A model generated the notes under the pieces. The model ran no database searches. It saw only the letters and a list, made by a program, of their open reading frames with translations, and was not told where the DNA came from. Made by a program: the position numbers and the translations under genes. A DNA stretch of 64,000 nt from Pseudanabaena sp. FACHB-1998 (lineage in GTDB: Bacteria; Cyanobacteriota; Cyanobacteriia; Pseudanabaenales; Pseudanabaenaceae), in contig NZ_JACJQA010000024.1 in the NCBI RefSeq assembly GCF_014696355.1, positions 116,399 to 180,398 on the forward strand, given 5' to 3'. Of the stretch, positions 26,927 through 34,492 are shown one piece after another (the stretch's first letter is position 1; each line of letters starts with the position of its first letter).

Positions 26927-27682
26927 ATGGATATGAAGGATGTCCCAAAAAATATGCGCCGAGTCGGGATGCTTTTGTTCCAAAGTGCATTTATTGAAGC
27001 TTTACAAGGACACACTCCAATGTGTGTAGTTCATGCAGCCCATGCAGCAGAAATTTTACTAAAAGCCAGAATAGCTCAAGAACACCCTCTCTTGATTTTT
27101 TCTAAACTGCCTAAATCAGAGCCTAACAAGGATAATCTTACACTTATTGATTTGCTAAAAGATGGTCGCACTTTCTCATATGACGAATTACCTGAGCAAC
27201 TATGGGCAACTACAGGAATTAAAGTCAATCAGATTACTCAGTATAAAGAGTTTGGGCGGTTAAGAAACCAAGTTATTCATTTTTCAATGACAAATGCTAA
27301 AAACCTAGATCAATTAACGCTAAATTATTCACTAGAACTGCTAGACCCTTTAGTAGAGAGTTTTTGGGGCAGGTCAGTCATTGAATTTATAGCGCGAGAT
27401 CCTTCTGCCTCTAGTTATATAAGCTCTGGAATATTGGAAGCGCAGATATTGGGAGATTCTAACGATCAACGCTTAAGACGTTTGTTAGGTGACGGAAGTA
27501 AGAAAGCGTATGAAAGAATAAAAGAAGAATCAGAAAAATCAAAAGCTGAGTTTGAGTATATCAACTCTCTAGATGCTAATGATATCGAGCATATGTTTCC
27601 TGATACTTGTACCATGTATTATGATGACGACGATCAATCAGTTGCAAATGAGAATTGGCAAAATTTTCTTGATTCTTTCTAA
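26927..27682 (+). CDS. Hypothetical protein with HEPN-like motif
   Basis: The 251-residue protein is not assigned to a named family here. The first half is helical (FQSAFIEALQGHT, AAHAAEILLKARIAQEHP) and carries R113-N-Q-V-I-H118, an Rx4H motif with a polar residue after Arg as in HEPN ribonucleases. The second half is charged, with an acidic tail (MYYDDDDQS). HEPN proteins often serve as toxins or defence nucleases, so an RNase role is a reasonable inference, supported only by the motif and by the toxin-rich neighbourhood. The gene begins directly after the DUF29 stop codon. Confidence 0.6.
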   Translation: MDMKDVPKNMRRVGMLLFQSAFIEALQGHTPMCVVHAAHAAEILLKARIAQEHPLLIFSKLPKSEPNKDNLTLIDLLKDGRTFSYDELPEQLWATTGIKVNQITQYKEFGRLRNQVIHFSMTNAKNLDQLTLNYSLELLDPLVESFWGRSVIEFIARDPSASSYISSGILEAQILGDSNDQRLRRLLGDGSKKAYERIKEESEKSKAEFEYINSLDANDIEHMFPDTCTMYYDDDDQSVANENWQNFLDSF

Positions 27683-27789
27683 GTTTTTATCTCGCATATT
27701 ATGTGATTTTTCTCAACATTTTATCTTAGGTCAATTAAATTTTAAAGCATTAGTATAATAAACTGAATTATTAAAAAAGGTTATTTGTA

Positions 27790-28422
27790 ATGAACTTAGA
27801 CGATATTTTAGAATATATAACGGCTGACCATTCTAATTGTAGTGAAGTAGAAAAGCAAAAAAAATGCTCACAAGTACGCACGATAGCCGCAGGTGCAGGT
27901 GCTGCTTTAGCGTTAGTTCCAATGCCTTTTGCTGACATTTGGACTATTACTCCTGTCCAGTATTTAATGGTTAGAGCTATAGGAAATATTTACGGCTACA
28001 AGATTAGTGAAAACTCTGTGGGAGAAATAGTAGCTGTAATTGGTGGCGGTTTTCTTGGACAGCAGACAATTTTAGCTCTCTTTAAAATAGGGCTGCCAGG
28101 TGCTGGAGGATTCTTCGGTTCTGCTTTTGTATATGGATGGACTTTCGGTATGGGTAAGTCGGCAGAGCTTTACTTTGCTAGTGGCATGACTGCAACAAAA
28201 GATGATCTAAAAAGAGCAAGAGAAAGTGGTGCTAAAGAGGGAGAAAAAACTTATCGTGAAAATGAGGTTAAGGATGCTGAATTAAAGAGTCGAATCCAAA
28301 ATATGCTTAAGATGGGATTGAACAAAGAGCAAATTATTTATGCAATTTGGAATGTGACAGCTAGTGATAATACATATGAAAAGTTTGAAATTGAATTTAG
28401 AAGACTAACTGATAGCTTTTAG
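27790..28422 (+). CDS. DUF697-type membrane protein
   Basis: The 210-residue protein resembles the DUF697/YcjF family. Two or three hydrophobic segments (IAAGAGAALALVPMPFADIW, VGEIVAVIGGGFLG, GGFFGSAFVYGWTFG) surround a conserved P-x-P-F-A-D core and YLMVRAIGNIYG. A charged helical C-terminus of about 70 residues follows. DUF697 is frequently fused or linked to dynamin-like or Era-like GTPases, but no GTPase lies here. It is separated from the HEPN-like gene by 107 bases in the same direction and may belong to one unit. Confidence 0.7.
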   Translation: MNLDDILEYITADHSNCSEVEKQKKCSQVRTIAAGAGAALALVPMPFADIWTITPVQYLMVRAIGNIYGYKISENSVGEIVAVIGGGFLGQQTILALFKIGLPGAGGFFGSAFVYGWTFGMGKSAELYFASGMTATKDDLKRARESGAKEGEKTYRENEVKDAELKSRIQNMLKMGLNKEQIIYAIWNVTASDNTYEKFEIEFRRLTDSF

Positions 28423-28506
28423 AATATTGGTTACTTTGAACTTAGATTAGGGTCAGCCCAAGCTTAATTAAGTCACAATCAGCCAAGTTTATCTATTTTT
28501 TGAAAA

Positions 28507-28582
28507 ATGAATTGATTCAGACTATCGGACAAAAAATAACGCTGTGCGATCGCGATCTTAATTTGTGGCTAGAAGAGGCGAT
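28507..28582 (+). pseudogene. Decayed DUF29 5' fragment 1
   Basis: The frame reading QTIGQKITLCDRDLNLWLEEAI matches residues 3-24 of the intact DUF29 protein (QTIEQKITLYDRDLNLWLEEAI), then runs into unrelated sequence ending at the next ATG. The start region carries an in-frame stop. It sits directly upstream of the orphan antitoxin-like gene at 28610. Confidence 0.85.
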
Positions 28583-28609
28583 TTCTTACTCTAGCTTATT
28601 CAAAAAACT

Positions 28610-28807
28610 ATGATTAAAACTCAAATTTTAGAAGCGATCAAACAAATGCCAAATAGCGATCACCTAGAGGTAATCGAATTTGCTCTAAAGCTACTGCGGC
28701 AAGACATAGACAAGCCAGAAAAACTTAGCCTAAGAGAAACTGCTGAAATCATGCGTCCCTTCTATGCCGAAAACAGCAATCTGACTGAGTTTGTCGATAA
28801 GTCTTAG
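28610..28807 (+). CDS. Small antitoxin-like hypothetical protein
   Basis: The 65-residue acidic protein begins MIKTQILEAIKQMPNSDHLEVIEFALKLL and ends RPFYAENSNLTEFVDKS. The two-helix opening is like cyanobacterial VapB/DUF2281-type antitoxins, and LSLREAxxxM-like sequence is common in that group. No toxin follows; the next gene is convergent and only seven bases away. It is probably an orphan antitoxin. Confidence 0.55.
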   Translation: MIKTQILEAIKQMPNSDHLEVIEFALKLLRQDIDKPEKLSLRETAEIMRPFYAENSNLTEFVDKS

Positions 28808-28814
28808 CCTTGTT

Positions 28815-29423
28815 CTATTGATTGATAATACCAACCAAAATTTGAGCTAATTCTTCGATATCCTCAGGAATCCGATACAGTGAAGCAATCTGTATTATCT
28901 GTTTCGATTTCGCATCTAAGTATCCAAACTGCCAAACATTCCCAATCGTCACGGCTCCATAAAGTTCATTCTGCCCTTCAGCTTCAGCAAGAGCAATTAA
29001 CTCTACTGCTAATTGAGTAAATCCTTTGGTAAGGTCATCATTCTTAGCCTCTACAACCAATAAATTATGAGTAGAACGTACAAGGTAATCTAGATAACCT
29101 TTCAGCCAATTATTTACATTTAATGGATATTCAATTCTTAATTGACAATTGCAATGGACTGTAACCGCAAGTAATAAAGGAGCAACTAGCGTTTCACGAC
29201 GAGCAGTTTCGCTAGTAAGTCGGATATGAGGTAAGAAGGATTCGATGCGATCGCGTAATTCGGGAACCCAGTTTAGAGTTTCTTCTGTTTTCGGTAATGG
29301 AATGCGATCGCTAGCAAATGTATAGCCAAATTCAGCCAGAATTTCGTCCGCGCCGTAGGACATCTCGAAGTAGGAGCGAAAAGTATATGATTGATCAGCT
29401 TGGAGGATCGGTATTTTAGACAT
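28815..29423 (-). CDS. PD-(D/E)XK-like nuclease family protein
   Basis: The 202-residue protein shows the restriction-nuclease fold pattern: D112 in LKGYLDYLV, E125-A-K127 in LLVVEAKNDD, and Q137 in GFTQLAVEL. This is the expected D-ExK-Q order on successive strands and helix. The N-terminal ~90 residues are helical. Proteins of this type are common single genes in cyanobacteria with no proven substrate; nuclease activity is predicted from the motif only. It is oriented against its neighbours in the island. Confidence 0.7.
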   Translation of the reverse strand: MSKIPILQADQSYTFRSYFEMSYGADEILAEFGYTFASDRIPLPKTEETLNWVPELRDRIESFLPHIRLTSETARRETLVAPLLLAVTVHCNCQLRIEYPLNVNNWLKGYLDYLVRSTHNLLVVEAKNDDLTKGFTQLAVELIALAEAEGQNELYGAVTIGNVWQFGYLDAKSKQIIQIASLYRIPEDIEELAQILVGIINQ

Positions 29424-29487
29424 ATATCTCTGATTCTTTACTGATAAATCCTTGGGTTGCTTAAGCCTATTATGCCATCGCGTCGCT

Positions 29488-29565
29488 TAAACTGATGATA
29501 CAGAATATTTTATAAATTTAACTTTGCGATCGCGATCGCAGTTTATGGTTAGAAAAGCCGCTGAG
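29488..29565 (+). pseudogene. Decayed DUF29 5' fragment 2
   Basis: TTTGCGATCGCGATCGCAG followed by TTTATGGTTAGAAAAGCCGC matches the DUF29 codons for LYDRDLNLWLEEA with substitutions. The leader before it (GCTTAAACTGATGATACAG) also matches that of the intact gene. It is the most degraded copy and lies upstream of higB. Confidence 0.7.
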
Positions 29566-29703
29566 CTAGGATAAGAGAGCTATACACTCTTTATATTTTA
29601 TGAGTTTATGTACCAGAAATGATACAATAGTCAAATCAAAATCAAATACTCATTTATTTATCACTTAATCTCTATTTTTTGAAAGCTTCTGCTTGATTTT
29701 TCT

Positions 29704-30060
29704 ATGAGCAATATTAAGAGAATTAAAGCAAGCTTTTTCAAAACTGAATCTGATAAAGAACCTGTTAGAGATTGGCTGATGACTTTATCTAAAGAAGATA
29801 GACAGAAAATAGGAGAAGATATTAAAACAATTGAGTTTGGATTTCCAATCGGAATGCCTACCTGTCGCCCTATGGGTAAAGGATTGTATGAAGTGCGTAC
29901 TAATCTTGAAAATACGATTACTAGAGTCTTATTTTGTGTGGAAGGAGAGCAAATGATTCTTTTGCACGGGTTTACCAAGAAAACGCAAAAAACACCTAAA
30001 GAAGATTTGAATCTAGCCATCAAGCGACAGATTGAGTTTAAAAACAAAGCTAGGAGTTAA
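29704..30060 (+). CDS. higB: HigB-type (Gp49/RelE) toxin
   Basis: The 118-residue protein fits the phage Gp49-like HigB family: PVRDWLMTLSKEDRQKIGEDIKTIEFG, then MGKGLYEVRTNL, RVLFCVEGEQMILLHGFTKKTQKTP. The terminal HGFxKKxxKTP is the best-known signature. These are ribosome-associated mRNA endonucleases. The gene precedes its antitoxin by two bases, the HigBA order. A candidate promoter with the -10-like TACAAT near 29624 lies upstream within TGTACCAGAAATGATACA, a weak inverted repeat. Confidence 0.9.
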   Translation: MSNIKRIKASFFKTESDKEPVRDWLMTLSKEDRQKIGEDIKTIEFGFPIGMPTCRPMGKGLYEVRTNLENTITRVLFCVEGEQMILLHGFTKKTQKTPKEDLNLAIKRQIEFKNKARS

Positions 30061-30062
30061 AC

Positions 30063-30356
30063 ATGTCTAATAATTGTCATTTAGGTTCGGCTTTTGATGA
30101 CTTTCTAGAACAGGAAGGGATTTTAAATGAAGTAACAGAAGTTGCACTGAAGCGTGTTTTGGCTTGGCAAGTTGAACAAGCAATGAAAGAACGTGGCTTA
30201 ACTAAATCCAAGATGGCTAAATCTATGCAAACTAGCCGCGCAGCACTAGATCGCTTACTCGATCCTGAGTATGATTCTGTGACTTTACGAACTTTAGATA
30301 AAGCGGCTAGAGCAGTGGGGAAAAGAATTAAGATAGATTTAGTGGATGTTATTTAA
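30063..30356 (+). CDS. higA: HigA-type XRE antitoxin
   Basis: The 97-residue protein has a helix-turn-helix of the XRE class (MKERGLTKSKMAKSMQTSRAALDRLLD) followed by VTLRTLDKAARAVGKRI. This is typical of antitoxins paired with Gp49-family toxins. It neutralises HigB and represses the shared promoter. The start lies two bases after higB, so translation is coupled. The N-terminal 35 residues (FDDFLEQEGILNEV) are the usual acidic arm. Confidence 0.9.
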   Translation: MSNNCHLGSAFDDFLEQEGILNEVTEVALKRVLAWQVEQAMKERGLTKSKMAKSMQTSRAALDRLLDPEYDSVTLRTLDKAARAVGKRIKIDLVDVI

Positions 30357-30370
30357 TGCTCCCCAACTAA

Positions 30371-30450
30371 AAACTATGCCTCAGACTATCCAGCAAAAAA
30401 CAACGCTGGGCGATCGCGATCTTAATTTGTGTTTAGAAGAGACCATCGCT
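30371..30450 (+). pseudogene. Decayed DUF29 5' fragment 3
   Basis: ATG at 30376 opens MPQTIQQKTTLGDRDLNLCLEE, matching the start of the intact DUF29 protein with a few changes, and stops matching after EETIA. It lies between higA and the tacA promoter. Confidence 0.85.
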
Positions 30451-30472
30451 TTTCATGAAACCCGATAGTGTA

Positions 30473-30501
30473 TTGACATTGTATATACAAAACATTAGAA
30501 T
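30473..30501 (+). promoter_or_regulatory. Sigma70-type promoter with embedded operator before tacA
   Basis: TTGACA at 30473-30478 and TAGAAT at 30496-30501 are separated by exactly 17 bases. The spacer contains TTGTATATACAA (30479-30490), a perfect 12-base palindrome. A repressor bound there would block RNA polymerase, so it is the likely site for TacA or TacAT autorepression. Confidence 0.75.
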
Positions 30502-30530
30502 AAAGAAGTGTGTATTTTAGGCAAATCCCC

Positions 30531-30827
30531 ATGTCTACTTCAATAGATAACCTTCCTTCTAGCCAAAATCGCGATGTAACGATTAATATCCGTGTGAAAC
30601 AAGAGAAACGGAATATCATTGATCTTGCTGCCGAAGTACAGGGTAAAACACGCTCTGAGTTTATGCTTGAGTCAGCATATCAGAAGGCGCAAGATGTTCT
30701 TTTAGATTGGGCTTTCTTTGATTTAGACCCATTGAAGTATCAGGAATTTACAGCATTATTGGATGGAGTTCCTCAGCCAAATCAAAAGTTACAGAAGTTA
30801 CTAACAACTAAATCTCCGTGGGAATAA
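30531..30827 (+). CDS. tacA: TacA-type (DUF1778) antitoxin
   Basis: The 98-residue ribbon-helix-helix protein shows the DUF1778 pattern: RDVTINIRVKQEKRNIIDLAAEVQGKTRSEFMLESA, then AFFDLDPLKYQEFTALLD and a C-terminal LLTTKSPWE that would cover the acetyltransferase. It binds DNA and inhibits the TacT partner. The ATG at 30531 is preferred over an in-frame GTG at 30510. It overlaps the toxin gene by 10 bases. Confidence 0.92.
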   Translation: MSTSIDNLPSSQNRDVTINIRVKQEKRNIIDLAAEVQGKTRSEFMLESAYQKAQDVLLDWAFFDLDPLKYQEFTALLDGVPQPNQKLQKLLTTKSPWE

Positions 30828-31327
30828 GTTTAGATAATTTGCGATCGCCTGAAAAGCTCAATTTATCTCACCAGATCAAGGGGTTCGACTCTGGCAATAG
30901 TCAACTAGATGACTGGTTAAAGAATAAAGCTATCAAAAATGAACTTGAGGGTGCTTCGCGTACCTATGTTCTCTGTACTGATGATGTTGTGATTGGTTTC
31001 TACTGCCTTTCTAATGGCTCAGTGATTCAATCTGTTGCTACGGGTAAAGTGCGGCGGAATATGCCCGATCCAATTCCTGTAATGGTGATCGGAAGGTTAG
31101 CAATTGATCGCAGGTGGCAGGGGAAAGGGCTTGGTCGGGCCTTGCTAAGGGACGCGATTTTAAGAACTCTACAAGCGTCTGAAATTGCGGGAATACGAGC
31201 TATCCTTGTCCATGCTATTTCTGAGAATGCGAAGGTTTTTTACGAGAAATGTGGATTTACAGCTTCGCCTATCAATGAGATGACTCTCATGATTAGGATT
31301 AAAGATGCGATCGCGATATTTCAGTAA
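30818..31327 (+). CDS. tacT: TacT-type GNAT acetyltransferase toxin
   Basis: The 169-residue GNAT protein opens with a GTG inside the end of tacA. It has FDSGNSQLDDWLKNKA, then VIGFYCLSNGSV, VMVIGRLAIDRRWQGKGLGRALL (the acetyl-CoA loop RxxxGKGxG) and a C-terminal AKVFYEKCGF. TacT toxins acetylate the amino group on aminoacyl-tRNA and stop translation. The catalytic Tyr in FYEKCGF is present. The pair is a complete type II module flanked on both sides by decayed DUF29 fragments. Confidence 0.92.
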   Translation: MGISLDNLRSPEKLNLSHQIKGFDSGNSQLDDWLKNKAIKNELEGASRTYVLCTDDVVIGFYCLSNGSVIQSVATGKVRRNMPDPIPVMVIGRLAIDRRWQGKGLGRALLRDAILRTLQASEIAGIRAILVHAISENAKVFYEKCGFTASPINEMTLMIRIKDAIAIFQ

Positions 31328-31333
31328 TCATAA

Positions 31334-31414
31334 ATATACTTTATAAATTCTCTATCGAATCTCCTAAACCCATGCCCCAGACTGAGCAAAAACCAACGCT
31401 GTGCGATCGCGACT
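31334..31414 (+). pseudogene. Decayed DUF29 5' fragment 4
   Basis: AATATACTTTATAAATTCTC resembles the leader of the intact DUF29 gene (GATATACTTTGTAAATGCTG). It is followed by an ATG at 31372 reading MPQTEQKPTLCDRDFW and then a stop. Both leader and codons match, so the copied segment included the upstream region. Confidence 0.8.
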
Positions 31415-31470
31415 TTTGGTAGCGGATTTTATGCTTATGCTTGACCCATTTCCCAGAACTAGGATCATTA

Positions 31471-31507
31471 AAAACATCCCTTTGAAAATGTTTCAAAGGG
31501 ATGTTTT
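31471..31507. terminator. Hairpin, possible terminator downstream of tacAT
   Basis: AAAACATCCCTTTGAAA and its exact complement flank an ATG loop (17-base arms). The A- and T-rich ends allow termination on both strands. Confidence 0.65.
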
Positions 31508-31537
31508 TATATAAACCAAATTCATCATAGTAGTGAT

Positions 31538-31645
31538 GTAGCCGTAGCCATTCTTGTTAGGACACAAAACCAGAAGCGAGTGGCGGCGATTTGCGCCGCC
31601 ACTCGCTTCTGGTTTTGATTTATCCTAATCCAAGTGTTAGCTATA
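31538..31645. repeat. Family A palindromic element, copy 3
   Basis: The outer end TAGCCATTCTTGTTAGGACA matches copy 1 almost exactly, and the other end is CAAGTGTTAGCTATA. The core has 24-base arms (31565-31588, 31594-31617) with a different stem (AACCAGAAGCGAGTGGCGGCG). The stem sequence therefore varies while the ends are conserved. It also covers part of the 350-base gap between tacT and the convergent membrane protein gene. Confidence 0.8.
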
Positions 31646-31677
31646 TTAGCGGTAAGCGATTATAGCTAACACTTTAT

Positions 31678-32391
31678 TTATGCTTGGCTCTGACCGTTAT
31701 AGGTGGTTCTTTCAGTATGCCGACTACGAGCGCCAACACCTGCTCCAATCACCGCAGCCGCAAGTCCTAACAATGAACCAAAAGTAAAAGCCCAGCTAGC
31801 CTTAGATCCATTTGAAGCAACCTCACGAGTTTGTTGAGCGCTCAAAGTAGGCATCGGGCTTGGTGTTGCTCCAGCATTTGGTGCCACTCCTCCAGAAGGA
31901 ATACTATTTCTTACATCAGGAATAGTAATTCCATTTTGTTGGGCTTGATTAGCAATCCTATCGGCATTAGCAGCCGCCAACCCAAAAGCACCAGTGACTC
32001 CAACAGCTAATAACAAAGAGCTAATTGCTAGAGTTGTTGCCCAGAGAATTGCTCCATTAAGAGCCGCCGTACTCCGATTAACCGATCCGAAAGATCTGGC
32101 GGTTACCCAACCACCGATAAATAGAGAGATAAATAGACTAATGATTGTCCAGATACCAACGGATTGAGCAACATCACCTGAGTCAGAGCGAGGTGCGCCC
32201 GAGTCTGCAATATTACCAAAGCCCAGTGCAGCACCGATCGCACTTAGCAATAATTGAGAGCTTATGGCTACCACTAATCCCGCGATGATTGCGCCCCAAT
32301 GAACGCGATCGCTAAACTCTGTAACACCATTATTACTATTATTAATACGACGCTCTGTAATAACTTCGCCTGGCTGATTAGTATAAATCAT
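31678..32391 (-). CDS. Hypothetical integral membrane protein
   Basis: The 237-residue protein has four predicted membrane segments: about 32-55 (HWGAIIAGLVVAISSQLLLS), 82-100 (IWTIISLFISLFIGGWV), 112-140 (ILWATTLAISSLLLAVGVTG) and 203-225 (FTFGSLLGLAAAVIGAG). Between the last two is a Pro/Ala/Ser-rich loop with PSPMPTLS. The N- and C-termini are polar. Proteins of this layout occur widely in bacteria with no assigned role. The start codon follows a T-rich leader on the minus strand. Confidence 0.65.
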   Translation of the reverse strand: MIYTNQPGEVITERRINNSNNGVTEFSDRVHWGAIIAGLVVAISSQLLLSAIGAALGFGNIADSGAPRSDSGDVAQSVGIWTIISLFISLFIGGWVTARSFGSVNRSTAALNGAILWATTLAISSLLLAVGVTGAFGLAAANADRIANQAQQNGITIPDVRNSIPSGGVAPNAGATPSPMPTLSAQQTREVASNGSKASWAFTFGSLLGLAAAVIGAGVGARSRHTERTTYNGQSQA

Positions 32392-32821
32392 GATTTTTTT
32401 TCCTGTTAATTGGGACAGTTAGTTTGAATTTTGCTCTTAATAAGCGATGAATTTTCCATCACTTCAGTTACTTTTTTGATCATCTTTTGGACAGTTAGTT
32501 CATTTCGGCTCAGCTTTGATTTCATACTGAACGCTTACTGTATGGATGATCCCTAAATTCTTTTCATCATCTTCGAGAAAGTTTTCTAGACGATTGGAGA
32601 TTTCTCGATCATGACAGGATTCAATTAAATACTCCTTGAATAGTTAACTAGAGAATTTCTCTATATAGACATCCTGACTAGGGGATATATGACTTCGTGA
32701 GTGATTTGATTAACCTGATTTACTACGAAACAAACTGTAGTAAAGCTGTAAAGGAAGTTGGCGACTAGATTAGGCGATCGCACTTTTGGCTAGCTGATTT
32801 TAGGGACATATTTTAGATTTC
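32392..32821. other. 430-base non-coding region
   Basis: It lies between the start of the membrane protein gene and the end of mutL, both on the minus strand, so it holds the membrane protein promoter. GGACAGTTAGTT occurs twice (near 32411 and 32489) as a direct repeat that could be a regulatory site. No hairpin, RNA gene or frame is supported. Confidence 0.45.
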
Positions 32822-34492
32822 TTATTTTGAGATAATCCAATTACGGCGAAAGAATCGCGCGAGATCGGACTCATCGATCGCTAAGCAAATTGGGCGACCA
32901 TGAGGACAGGTGTGAGGATTGCGAGTTTGTTGCCATTGAGATAGCAGATCGCGAATAGTCGTTAAATCTAACTTTGTGCCATTGCGAACAGCACTACGAC
33001 AAGCCGCCGTCGCTCTTGCCATCGTTGGATCATCCTGCTGAGACATTTCCTGCAAAATTAAGCTACAATCCCCATGCCCAACTAAAATTTCGGGCAGCGA
33101 TCGCACCGCCCATAGATCATTCCCAAAGGCTTCAATTTCTAGCCCTAGATCTTGCAGCCGCTCGACTCCCTCCTCCGTAACTTGGTTTAGTAATACTGGT
33201 TGCTCTATGGTCACTATTTGCCATTGACTTTCGATGCGCTCAAAGAGAACTCTCTCATGGGCAACATGCTGTTCTACAAGCCATAAACCACCTGCATGTT
33301 CTGCCAAAATATAAGTGTCGAGAACTTGCGCGATCGCCTTTAAATTAGAACTAGGCTGATTAAAATTTTCCCGCTTAGCAGGTATCAAATAGGAGGTTTT
33401 ACGCTCGGCAGTACGAAGTAAATCCTTCGTTGCATTGCTATAAAGATTTTGAGAATTAACTTCAGGAACCTTAAGTGCATCAGTAATACATTCTTTTAAT
33501 TGAGATTTTAATTCCTCTAAGTTTTGAACATAGGCTTCAGACTTGGCGGGATGGCGGTTCCAATCAAGGCGATCGCAGGGCAAATTAAAATTTACAATGC
33601 AGACTGGGAAGCGATTACGCGGTAAAGTTCGTTCGAGACTAGCCAGAATAGTCTGCTCGATCTCAGGAAAGTTGATCACTCGTCCATTGAGAACAACTTT
33701 TACCCAATCAGGTCGGCGGCGCGAGAGGCGATCGGGTAGACCGAGAGTAATGGAAATTTTCTCCCCCCCAGTTTCTTTCCCATTGGAGAGGAGGGATTGG
33801 GGAATAAGGGCAAATTCTTTATATGCCAAATCGTAGGGCTGAATAGAACTAATAATTTGCGTTAGGATTTCACTAGCATTTTCCCCAGCCCAAATGGTCA
33901 TCCACTCACGATTATCTAAGTTAACTTGCCAATTGATTTGAGGATTAGCGATCGCCATTTGTTGAATTTGTAATTGCAGTTTCCGAACCTGTTGAGAATT
34001 ACTGGGCAAGGATTGTAAACGATTGAGATAACGAGCGAAAAGATTCCGAACTGTCACAACAGTACCGATCGCGATCGCCACAACTTTGGGGCTAGTAAGT
34101 AAATTCCCCATCTCCCCATAGTGAGCTTGATAGCCTACAGGTTCCAACCTTGGACGACTACAAATGCTTAAATCTGCCAGTTGTGCGAGACTATATAGAG
34201 CTTCTCCCCGAAAGCCTAAACTGGTGATTTGCTGCAAGTCTTCCGCTTTGGCTATCTTACTAGTTGTATGGGGTGTCGCCGCCTGTGATAAATCAGCGAT
34301 CGCCATCCCGCAACCATTATCACTCACCTGTACTGAGAGCGAATCTGTCCAAATAGAAATAACAATTCTGGTCGCCCCTGCATCGATCGCATTTTCAGCA
34401 AGTTCTCTCACTACCGCCGAGAGGGAATCAATCACTTCCCCTGCGGCGATCAGATGGACAACTTCAATGGGAAGTGTATGAATATTGCTCAT
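32822..34492 (-). CDS. mutL: DNA mismatch repair protein MutL
   Basis: The 556-residue GHKL ATPase has IAAGEVIDSL, ELAENAIDAGA, VSDNGCGM, TTSKI and GFRGEAL at the N-terminus. The C-terminal dimerisation domain carries EQHVAHERVLFE (in the place of the endonuclease DQHA-x2-E-x4-E motif, with Glu for Asp and Val for Ala), ACRSAVRNG and CPHGRPI. Nicking activity is thus plausible but with a variant first motif. The ATG at 34492 overlaps the upstream ATPase stop by four bases (ATGA), so the two genes are translationally coupled. An in-frame TTG at 34513 is rejected. Confidence 0.93.
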   Translation of the reverse strand: MSNIHTLPIEVVHLIAAGEVIDSLSAVVRELAENAIDAGATRIVISIWTDSLSVQVSDNGCGMAIADLSQAATPHTTSKIAKAEDLQQITSLGFRGEALYSLAQLADLSICSRPRLEPVGYQAHYGEMGNLLTSPKVVAIAIGTVVTVRNLFARYLNRLQSLPSNSQQVRKLQLQIQQMAIANPQINWQVNLDNREWMTIWAGENASEILTQIISSIQPYDLAYKEFALIPQSLLSNGKETGGEKISITLGLPDRLSRRRPDWVKVVLNGRVINFPEIEQTILASLERTLPRNRFPVCIVNFNLPCDRLDWNRHPAKSEAYVQNLEELKSQLKECITDALKVPEVNSQNLYSNATKDLLRTAERKTSYLIPAKRENFNQPSSNLKAIAQVLDTYILAEHAGGLWLVEQHVAHERVLFERIESQWQIVTIEQPVLLNQVTEEGVERLQDLGLEIEAFGNDLWAVRSLPEILVGHGDCSLILQEMSQQDDPTMARATAACRSAVRNGTKLDLTTIRDLLSQWQQTRNPHTCPHGRPICLAIDESDLARFFRRNWIISK

